The translations under genes were made by a program, and so were the position numbers. Below, in pieces: positions 43,585-50,507 of a DNA stretch of 64,000 nt; positions within the stretch are counted from its first letter, which is position 1; each line of letters opens with the position of its first letter. Origin of the DNA: Streptomyces sp. BV286 (lineage in GTDB: Bacteria; Actinomycetota; Actinomycetes; Streptomycetales; Streptomycetaceae); assembly GCF_019090165.1 (NCBI RefSeq), contig NZ_JAHRIB010000045.1, positions 1-64,000 of the forward strand, written 5' to 3'. The notes beneath the pieces were generated by a model that saw only the letters and a list, made by a program, of their open reading frames with translations, was not told where the DNA came from and ran no database searches.

Positions 43585-44161
43585 GTCTCGAAGGTAGGCC
43601 GATGGGACACGGAGATCCAATAGGGGATCCATCGGGGGGCATCGGATTTCCGATGGCATCACGGGAATAAGCCCGAATGGCCCGGATGCGGCCACAGGGC
43701 CAGGTGGCCGTACTTCCGGTCGCTTTCGCCCTCCATAAACGCATTCCGGCCGAGTTCCGCGGCGGCCTCCTCGGCCGGGACGCCCACTCCGTGCCCGCGC
43801 GCCGGAACGTCGTGGGCCTTGGCGCCGTGGTCCTCGGCGCATACGGGCTTTCGTGCCGCAGGCGCCGCGATCACCGTCGCCCCTGCCTCGCCGTCATCGC
43901 GACCTGGCCGGTTCGCGTGCCCGGCGGTGAAGCCGTCCACGGGGTGTCCGGCCGCATCGGTGGTGGTCAGCGTCGTGCATGCCCCGGTCCCCGGCGCCGG
44001 GGACCGGACATCCCGCGTGACTGATTCATGCATTCGCAAAGGAAGTTGGGAAACCGCGTTGAACGCCACACGTGCCGCTTGCGTACCTACAGCCATCCAG
44101 GCGCCCGCAGTCAGCTGCCGAACGGCGGCTCGGACCCCCCAGTCCCCAGGAGGTCAAGAAC
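43585..44161. other. Divergent intergenic region
   Basis: No convincing gene in 577 bases between the PfpI and protease genes. It includes the PfpI promoter and a hairpin CATCGG-ATTT-CCGATG at 43640-43655, next to GATCC/GGATC inverted repeats at 43615-43630. AGGAGG at 44148-44153 serves the protease. Confidence 0.5.
43591..43620 (-). promoter_or_regulatory. Promoter of the PfpI gene (leaderless start)
   Basis: On the minus strand TTGGAT (43620-43615), an 18-base spacer and TACCTT (43596-43591) form a housekeeping-type promoter. The -10 box ends six bases before the ATG, giving a leaderless transcript. Confidence 0.6.
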
Positions 44162-45547
44162 TTGAGTCACAAGCGGATACCGAAGCGCAAGGCCGTCATA
44201 GCCGCAGGAAGCGTGGTCGCGCTCGGCGCGGCGGCACTCATCCTGCCGAACGCGATGGCGTCCCAGACCGACGCGACGGAAGGTGCCGCCCCCAGAACGG
44301 TGAAGGCCGCGGACGCGTCTGACCTCGCAGCCCAGCTGGCCGAACTGCTCGGCGAGGACTACGCCGGTGGGTACTACGACGCCGGCAAGCAGCAGCTCAT
44401 CATCAACGTCGTGGGCGACGACAACAACATCATCCTGGGCGAGAAGGCGGGAGCCGTCGTCCGCCAGGTCGAGAACAGCACCGCCGAACTCACGGCGGCC
44501 TCGCAGACGCTGAAGACCAAGGCGACCGTCCCCGGCACCTCGTGGGCCGTAGATCCCCGGACGAACAAGATCCAGGTCACCGCCGACAGCACCGTCACGG
44601 GCGCAAAGTGGGACCAGGTCGAGTCGACCGTCCAGAGCCTCGGTTCGGGCATGGCGACCATCAAGAAGTCCGCCGGCACGTTCAAGACGTTCGTCGAGGG
44701 CGGCGACGCCATCTTCGGCGGCGGAGCCCGCTGCTCGCTCGGCTTCAACGTCACCGCCGACGACGGGGCCCCGGCCTTCCTGACCGCGGGCCACTGCGGT
44801 GTCGCGGCCGCCGAGTGGTCGGACTCCGAGGCCGGCGCCCCCATCGGCACGGTCGAGGCCGCCACCTTCCCCGGGGAGGGCGACTTCGCCCTCGTCAAGT
44901 ACGACGACCCCGCGACCGTGGCGCCCAGCACGGTGAACACCGGTGAGCAGACCGTGGAGATCACGGAGGCCGCCGAGGCCGCGGTCGGCCAGACGGTCAT
45001 CCGCATGGGCAGCACCACCGGTCTGAGCGACGGCGAGGTCACGGGCCTCAACGCCACCGTGAACTACCCGGAGGGCACGGTCACCGGCCTCATCCAGACC
45101 AACGTCTGTGCCGAGCCCGGTGACAGCGGCGGCTCCCTGTTCACCGCGGAAGGCAGTGCGATCGGCCTGACGTCCGGCGGCAGCGGCGACTGCCAGGTCG
45201 GCGGCGAGACCTTCTTCCAGCCCGTGACCACCGCGCTGGCCGCGGTCGGCGCGACGCTCGGTGCCGCCGGCGCCGGTGCTGGCGAAGAGGCCGGTGCCGG
45301 TGAGGAAGCCGGTGCGGGCGAGGAAGCGGGCGCGGGCGAAGAGGCCGGTGCCGGTGAAGAGGCCGGTGCGGGCGAGGAAGCGGGCGCGGGCCAGGAGGCC
45401 GGCGCCGGTGGCGACGCGGTCGGCGGCGAGGAGCAGGTCGGCGGCGTCGGTGACCAGGCCGGTGAGGTCGGCGACCAGAACGGTGAGGTCGGCGACCAGA
45501 ACGGCGACGGCGTGGACGACGGCTCGGGCCTGACCAACCGCCAGTGA
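44162..45547 (+). CDS. Secreted alpha-lytic-type (S1) serine protease with acidic repeat tail
   Basis: A 461-residue pre-pro-protease. The signal peptide (KRKAVIAAGSVVALGAAALI) is followed by a propeptide of about 140 residues. The mature chymotrypsin-like domain has His211 (LTAGHCG), Asp241 (GDFALVKYD) and Ser322 (PGDSGGSLF), as in Streptomyces griseus protease-type enzymes. From about residue 372 the tail has six GAGEEA copies plus two variants, then Gly/Asp/Gln-rich repeats ending DQNGDGVDD, reminiscent of a calcium-binding loop. The TTG at 44162 was chosen because AGGAGG lies eight bases upstream and the signal peptide starts there. Confidence 0.9.
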   Translation: MSHKRIPKRKAVIAAGSVVALGAAALILPNAMASQTDATEGAAPRTVKAADASDLAAQLAELLGEDYAGGYYDAGKQQLIINVVGDDNNIILGEKAGAVVRQVENSTAELTAASQTLKTKATVPGTSWAVDPRTNKIQVTADSTVTGAKWDQVESTVQSLGSGMATIKKSAGTFKTFVEGGDAIFGGGARCSLGFNVTADDGAPAFLTAGHCGVAAAEWSDSEAGAPIGTVEAATFPGEGDFALVKYDDPATVAPSTVNTGEQTVEITEAAEAAVGQTVIRMGSTTGLSDGEVTGLNATVNYPEGTVTGLIQTNVCAEPGDSGGSLFTAEGSAIGLTSGGSGDCQVGGETFFQPVTTALAAVGATLGAAGAGAGEEAGAGEEAGAGEEAGAGEEAGAGEEAGAGEEAGAGQEAGAGGDAVGGEEQVGGVGDQAGEVGDQNGEVGDQNGDGVDDGSGLTNRQ

Positions 45548-45582
45548 TCTGAAGGTTCGTCAGTAACGGTGCCGTTCGCAGT

Positions 45583-45612
45583 GGCCCGGTCCTCCGGCGG
45601 GAGGACCGGGCC
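45583..45612. terminator. Strong terminator
   Basis: GGCCCGGTCCTCC pairs perfectly with GGAGGACCGGGCC around a 4-base loop, between the convergent protease and phosphatase genes. Confidence 0.85.
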
Positions 45613-45666
45613 GCTTCGTGCGTACGGCTTCGTGCGGCCGGTCGCGAGGCGGCTCACCCAGCTCGT

Positions 45667-47814
45667 CTAGGGGACACGGGGAACCGCGCGGAGCAGCAGC
45701 AGGGCCACGTCGTCCACCCGCTGCTCCGCCGTACCGCTGTGCCGCACGAGACTGTCGGCCACCTCGTCCAGCGGTCGGTCGCCCACTTCGCCGAGGCGCT
45801 CCGCGAGCCCGGCCAGCGCGTCCTCGATGTCGACCCCGGGGGACTCGATCAGGCCGTCGGTGTAGAGGGCGAGCAGCGAACCGGGAGGCAGTGCCACCGC
45901 GGTGGTCGGATAGGTGGCGCCCGCGTCGATGCCGAGCAGCGGGCCGCCCGCCAGGTCGAGCACCCGTACCTTCCCGTCCGGCCTTCTCAGCAGCGGCGGC
46001 GGGTGCCCCGCGCGCGCCATCACCACCTGACCGCGCGCCGGGTCCAGACGCAGATAGACACAGCTCGCGAAAAGTTCGGTCCCCAGATCGATCAACAGCC
46101 GGTTGGTGCTGCGCATGACCTCCCCGGGCGGCTGGCCGACGGTCGTGTAGGCCCGCACGGCGGTACGGATCTGACCCATCAGACCCGCCGCGGTGACGTT
46201 GTGTCCCTGGACGTCCCCGATCACCGCAGCCGCCTCCCCGGCCGTCGGCACGAGGTCGTAGAAGTCCCCGCCGATCTCCATGCCCTGGGTGGCGGGCAGA
46301 TAGCGGGCCGCCGCCTCGATGCCGGGCAGCGACGGCAACGAGTGGGGCAGCAGCGCGGCCTGCAGACCGTGGGCCAGCTGATGCTTGGCGTCATAGAGAC
46401 GGGCCCGCTCCAGCGCCTGCGCCACGAGCCCGCTCAGACTCGTCAGTACGGCACGCTCGTCGGCCGGGAAGGGATGCGGTTCGGCGTACGCGAGCACGCA
46501 GGTGCCCACCGGCCGCCCGGACGCGATGAGCGGCAGGTACGCCCAGGCCGCCATGCCGCTGGACGTGGTGTCCAGGTCCGGATACAGCCGCTCCAGCTCC
46601 TGGCGGGAGCCGAAGAAGGCCGCCACACCGCTCCGCAGGGCGTGCGTACCGGGTGTCTGCTCGGTCAGCGGCATTCCGTCGAACCGCTCCACCACCCGCG
46701 GATCCGGATACCCCCGGTGTCCGAGGACGTGCAGCCGGCCCGCCCCGGAGCCGAGCATCACCAGCCCCTGGCTGCCGACCGCGGGCGCGATCTCGTCGGC
46801 GACCAGCTGCACCACGTCCTGCACACCCACCGCCTCGGTGAGCGCCCCGGCCAGGCTCAGCACCTGGGAGATGGTGACGAGACGCGTGCCGGTGTCCCCG
46901 TGCTGGAAGGCCGCGCGGCCCTCCCGCGCCACGGCCCGTGCCCGGGTGATGCGCAGGCTCAGCCCGTTCGTACTGGGGTGGAGGCGGAACGACAGCCAGT
47001 CCGAGGGCGGCCGCAGCGCCACGAACGACGTCACCTGCTGACTGAGCAGCGCGGCACGGTAGCGGTCCTCGTAGACCGGGTCGTTCAGCCAGGGCACCGA
47101 CGCCCACAGCTGGGTGCCGAGCAGGCCGCTGACGGGCAGCCCCAGCATCTCGGCCGCCGCCGCGTTGGCGAAGGTGATCCGCCCCCGCAGATCCAGCGCG
47201 CAGAGCCCGTACGGCAGGCGGGCCACCATCCGCGCCGCCTCGACCGTGCCCAGCGTTCCCGCCACGCTCGCCATCGGTGCCGGGGCGAGCAGATCGGGCT
47301 CCGGCCGGACGGGGTGGCCCTTGTCCAGGGCCCGCTCCAGCCGGATCGCGAGCCGGTCGCAGGCGGCCGTGAGATGGTCCCGCTCCCAGGCGGACAGGTC
47401 CGCGGGATGCGCGCCCGGCCAGGTCACGAAGACCGCTCCGTACGTGGCACGGGCGGTCGCCATCGGCAGGGCGGCCAGTGCGAACGGGTACGGCAGGACC
47501 ACCGAGATCCGTGGATAGCGGCGGGCCATCTCCGCCTCGCCGCCCACCCACACGAGCCGCCGGTCACGCGCCGCCTCCGCCACCGGAATGGGGGCGCTCA
47601 GCCCCACCCGCTCCCAGGGGGCCGCGAACGCCCTGGGGAGCCCGGCCATCACCGCCATCTCCAGGACCTGTTCGCCGGGCGGCAGCAGGTACACGGCTCC
47701 CGAATGGGCGTGCACATCGTCCATGAGCGCGGCCAGCGTCAGCGAGAGCAACGGCCGGCCGACCGGCGCCGGGGCGGGCTGGGGCGCGTGCCCGGACGCC
47801 TGCCAGTCGGACAC
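45667..47814 (-). CDS. GAF/PAS/SpoIIE-type phosphatase
   Basis: A 715-residue soluble regulator. In order: GAF-like domain (VHAHSGAVYLLPPGEQVLEM), PAS domain around residues 175-290 (ALDLRGRITFANAAAAEMLG), second GAF (ALTEAVGVQDVVQLVADEIA), and PP2C/SpoIIE phosphatase from about 490 (MEIGGDFYDLVPT; DVQGHNVTAAGLMGQ; ALYTDGLIESPG). It lacks the ATPase domain of its relatives at 10045 and 55607. The GTG at 47814 has AGGAGG eight bases upstream. It is divergent from ramR across a region with a large hairpin. Confidence 0.88.
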   Translation of the reverse strand: MSDWQASGHAPQPAPAPVGRPLLSLTLAALMDDVHAHSGAVYLLPPGEQVLEMAVMAGLPRAFAAPWERVGLSAPIPVAEAARDRRLVWVGGEAEMARRYPRISVVLPYPFALAALPMATARATYGAVFVTWPGAHPADLSAWERDHLTAACDRLAIRLERALDKGHPVRPEPDLLAPAPMASVAGTLGTVEAARMVARLPYGLCALDLRGRITFANAAAAEMLGLPVSGLLGTQLWASVPWLNDPVYEDRYRAALLSQQVTSFVALRPPSDWLSFRLHPSTNGLSLRITRARAVAREGRAAFQHGDTGTRLVTISQVLSLAGALTEAVGVQDVVQLVADEIAPAVGSQGLVMLGSGAGRLHVLGHRGYPDPRVVERFDGMPLTEQTPGTHALRSGVAAFFGSRQELERLYPDLDTTSSGMAAWAYLPLIASGRPVGTCVLAYAEPHPFPADERAVLTSLSGLVAQALERARLYDAKHQLAHGLQAALLPHSLPSLPGIEAAARYLPATQGMEIGGDFYDLVPTAGEAAAVIGDVQGHNVTAAGLMGQIRTAVRAYTTVGQPPGEVMRSTNRLLIDLGTELFASCVYLRLDPARGQVVMARAGHPPPLLRRPDGKVRVLDLAGGPLLGIDAGATYPTTAVALPPGSLLALYTDGLIESPGVDIEDALAGLAERLGEVGDRPLDEVADSLVRHSGTAEQRVDDVALLLLRAVPRVP

Positions 47815-47868
47815 GCCGACCACCTCCTGCCTCGGACACGCGAAGGAGTCCCTGGTCAAGGCTCTCTC

Positions 47869-47925
47869 GCGAGGGCGGTTCCCGCACGGCGAAGGCGGCC
47901 CGGCAGGCGTGCCGGCCGCCCTCGC
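47869..47925. repeat. Large hairpin in the phosphatase-ramR intergenic region
   Basis: GCGAGGGCGG (47869-47878) is perfectly complementary to CCGCCCTCGC (47916-47925), enclosing a second GGCCCGGCA/TGCCGGCC stem. It may be an RNA structure or terminator; no gene end is near on either strand. Confidence 0.5.
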
Positions 47926-48124
47926 ACGAGGGCGCATCCGTGCCGGGAACCCCGTCCTCACCCCGGCGGGCGTTGTGCGGCGCGGCTTCCGCGCCCCGCC
48001 TGTGCGCTGCCGCGCGCCCCCTTGGCTGGTTCTTCACGCCCGGGAAAAGGGATAGGTGGGACGCGCCAGCCTGTGGGCACGCGCAGAAGGCACGCAGTCG
48101 GTGGGAGCGGACACAACGGAATAG

Positions 48125-48163
48125 GCAGACGGAATGAGCAGACGGAATGGGCAGACGGAGGAC
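48125..48163 (+). repeat. Three tandem 13-bp repeats before ramR
   Basis: GCAGACGGAATG(A/G) occurs at 48125-48137 and 48138-48150, and as GCAGACGGAGGAC at 48151-48163. A degenerate fourth copy precedes them (48112-48124). The array ends 13 bases before the ramR start. Confidence 0.7.
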
Positions 48164-48176
48164 AGAAGGGGCGGAT

Positions 48177-48779
48177 GTGATCCGGGTGCTTCTGGTGCAT
48201 GACGTGTGTCTGGTGAGGTCGGTCCTGGCGGAGTGGCTACGCCAGGAATCCGATCTGACGGTGTTCGAGGCTCCGTGGTGCGGTGCGCCCAGGAGCATTC
48301 GATCCTTACAGCCGGACATCTGCGCGGCCGACCTCGAGCGGGCGGACGCGTACGGGGTGCCGCCGCTCGGCGACCTCTGCGGGCGGAACGGGAAGGACCC
48401 CCGCCTGCTGGTGCTGGCCACGGCACGAAAACCGGGGCTCCTGCGACGCGCGTTCGACGCGGGGGCGCTCGGTTTCGTCGATCAGGAAGGCTCGCCCGAG
48501 CGGCTCGTCTCCGCGATCCGGAAGGTGGCCGCGGGCGAACGCTTCATCGACGACTCGCTCGGATTCGGCTTCCTCCAGGCCGCCAGGATGCCGCTGACCC
48601 GAAGGGAGCTGACGGTGCTCTCACTCGCCGCCGACGGGGCCTCCGTCGCGGAGATCGCCGGCAGTCTCCATCTGTCCAACGGGACCGTACGCAACTACAT
48701 GGCGGCCATCACGAGGAAGACCGGGGCCCGCAACCGCGTCGACGCCATCCGGATCTCCCAGGGCGAGGGATGGCTGTGA
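48177..48779 (+). CDS. ramR: RamR/AmfR-type LuxR-family activator with TTA codon
   Basis: A 200-residue orphan response regulator that activates the facing ramCSAB-type operon for aerial growth. The receiver-like domain starts VIRVLLVHDVCLVRSVLAEW and has AADLE at the phospho-acceptor region. It lacks the second N-terminal acidic residue and the conserved Lys (GFVDQEGS), so it is probably not regulated by ordinary phosphorylation. The LuxR helix-turn-helix is LTVLSLAADGASVAEIAGSL and GTVRNYMAAI. Codon 44 (48306-48308) is TTA, in RSLQPD, requiring the bldA tRNA. The GTG at 48177 follows AAGGGG. The 3' end overlaps ramB by 159 bases. Confidence 0.88.
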   Translation: MIRVLLVHDVCLVRSVLAEWLRQESDLTVFEAPWCGAPRSIRSLQPDICAADLERADAYGVPPLGDLCGRNGKDPRLLVLATARKPGLLRRAFDAGALGFVDQEGSPERLVSAIRKVAAGERFIDDSLGFGFLQAARMPLTRRELTVLSLAADGASVAEIAGSLHLSNGTVRNYMAAITRKTGARNRVDAIRISQGEGWL

Positions 48780-50507
48780 GGCGCCCGACCAGGCGCCGAC
48801 CAGGTCGCGGTAGAGCGGCGACCGGTCCAGCAGCTCCGCGTGGGAGCCGTACGCGGTGCGACGGCCGTCCATGACCAGCACCCGGTCGGCCCGCAGCGCC
48901 GAGCTGACCCGGTGCGCCACCACCACGAGGGTGCCGCCCCGGCGCGCGAAGGCACGCTCCGCGCGCGCCTCCGCCGCGGGGTCGAGGTGACAGGTCGCCT
49001 CGTCGAGCAGCACAAGGGGGGTGTACGCGAGATGGGCGCGCGCCAGCGCGATGAGCTGGCGCTCGCCCGCGGACAGCGTTGCCGGGGCGACCTCGGCCGT
49101 CGGTCCGCCCAGCCTGTCGAGGAGCGCGGTCAGCCCGACGGCATCGGCCGAGGCCAGCAGCTCCGCCTCCGGCACGGGGTCCGGCCGCAGGTGCCCGAGG
49201 TTCTCGGCGAGCGTCCCGGTGTAGACGTACGCCTCCTGCGGGATCAGTACGCGGTGGTGCTCGCCGGGACGGGTGCCGGGCGCCCTCCGCACCCGCACGC
49301 GGCCGCCGGTCGGTTCGAGGAGCCCGGCCATGAGCGCGGTGAGAGTGGACTTGCCGATGCCGCTGGGGCCCACGATCGCGAGGTGGGTGCCGTGGGGCAC
49401 GGTCAGGTCGAGATCCTCGATCACGGGTTCGCTGGCGGGACCGTAGGCGAACGTGACATGGGAGAGGGTGACGGCGGCGGGAGGGGCTGAGCCCGTCGGC
49501 GGCGTCGGTGCTGGTGCTGGTGCTGGTGCTGGTACGGATCGGGACGTGGGCGAGAGCTCCGGGGTGCCCGGGGTGCCCGGGGTGCCCGGGGAGAGGCGGT
49601 GCAGGACGACCGCCAGTCTGGAGCCGCTCGTGCCCAGGCCGTGGATGAGGTTCTGCAGGGCGGGCAGCAGCGACTGGCCGACGTACGCGAGGGCGCCCAC
49701 CAGCGCGCCCGCCGTGACGCCGTGCGCGAGGAGCCAGGGCCCGGTGGCGAGCAGGAGCACGATCGGGAGCTGTCCGCCGACCGTCAGGGCCACCACACGC
49801 AGCACGCCCCACCGGGCCAGCGCACAAGCGGCGCGCTGCTCGGCCCCGATCCGTTCCCGTACCGCGGCGGCGACCTGTTCCTCGGCGCCGGCGGCCGTGA
49901 TGTCCCGCAACCCGGGGCAGACGGCGCCGAGTTGCGAGGCGAGTTCCTCGTCGGCGACGAGGAACGCCTCCTGGCGGCGGGTCAGCGGCCGCAGGGTCAG
50001 CGCGAACAGGGCCACTCCGGCAACGAGCGGCGGCCCGACCACGAGCAGCAGCAGCGGCGCGAGGGAGAACAGTCCGACGAGGGCGCCCGCGGCGGTGAAC
50101 ACGAAGGAACGCGACACCATCACCACTCCGGCGAAGGTGTCCCGGGCGATCTCCACCTGCTGCGTGAGCCGGGACAGCGCGCCCCTGTCCGCCTCCCGCA
50201 CCCCCCGGTCGACCACGTCCCGTACGAGCCGGTCGCGCAAGGGCTCCACCAGCGCCGCCACGGCGGCGTAGACCCGCCCGGTGCCGTACGCCCCGGCGAC
50301 CACGGCGACCGCGGCGGCCCCCAGCCAGCCCAGCCCGACCGTCGCCCGACCGGCCAGGAAGCCCGCGTCGACGGCCCGCGCCAGCGCGTATCCGGTGAGG
50401 AAGGTCTGCCCGGACTCCAGCACGGACCATGCGGCGAGGCGCGCGACCACCCGTCGCCTGGCCCGCAGGAACCGGAACCCTCGCCGGTACACGCCGTCGC
50501 CGCTCAC
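48621..50507 (-). CDS. ramB: RamB-type lanthipeptide ABC exporter subunit
   Basis: A 628-residue half-transporter. Six membrane helices span about residues 20-290. A variable linker (TPGTPGTPE; PAPAPAPAP) separates them from an ATPase with Walker A VGPSGIGKST, signature LSAGERQLIALARAH and Walker B LVLLDEATCHLD. The GTG at 50507 overlaps the ramA stop (GTGA). The last 50 or so residues after DLVGAWSG are antisense to the ramR DNA-binding domain. It likely pairs with RamA to export the SapB-like peptide. Confidence 0.88.
   Translation of the reverse strand: MSGDGVYRRGFRFLRARRRVVARLAAWSVLESGQTFLTGYALARAVDAGFLAGRATVGLGWLGAAAVAVVAGAYGTGRVYAAVAALVEPLRDRLVRDVVDRGVREADRGALSRLTQQVEIARDTFAGVVMVSRSFVFTAAGALVGLFSLAPLLLLVVGPPLVAGVALFALTLRPLTRRQEAFLVADEELASQLGAVCPGLRDITAAGAEEQVAAAVRERIGAEQRAACALARWGVLRVVALTVGGQLPIVLLLATGPWLLAHGVTAGALVGALAYVGQSLLPALQNLIHGLGTSGSRLAVVLHRLSPGTPGTPGTPELSPTSRSVPAPAPAPAPTPPTGSAPPAAVTLSHVTFAYGPASEPVIEDLDLTVPHGTHLAIVGPSGIGKSTLTALMAGLLEPTGGRVRVRRAPGTRPGEHHRVLIPQEAYVYTGTLAENLGHLRPDPVPEAELLASADAVGLTALLDRLGGPTAEVAPATLSAGERQLIALARAHLAYTPLVLLDEATCHLDPAAEARAERAFARRGGTLVVVAHRVSSALRADRVLVMDGRRTAYGSHAELLDRSPLYRDLVGAWSGASQPSLALGDPDGVDAVAGPGLPRDGRHVVAYGPVGQMETAGDLRDGGPVGGE
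49507..49587. repeat. Two microsatellites in the ramB linker
   Basis: GGTGCT is repeated four times at 49507-49530, and the 9-mer GGGGTGCCC three times at 49561-49587. In ramB they encode Ala-Pro and Pro-Gly-Thr runs between the membrane and ATPase domains. Confidence 0.75.

Noticed and set aside
43659..44096. 145-codon minus-strand frame in the PfpI-protease gap
   Set aside because: No ribosome site, no recognisable domain, and it overlaps promoter elements.
45274..45420. Regular repeats that might suggest a CRISPR array
   Set aside because: They are 18-bp in-frame codon repeats encoding GAGEEA with no unique spacers.
45739..48180. 813-codon plus-strand frame opposite a phosphatase gene
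   Set aside because: Shadow frame with no ribosome site; it also crosses the ramR upstream repeats.
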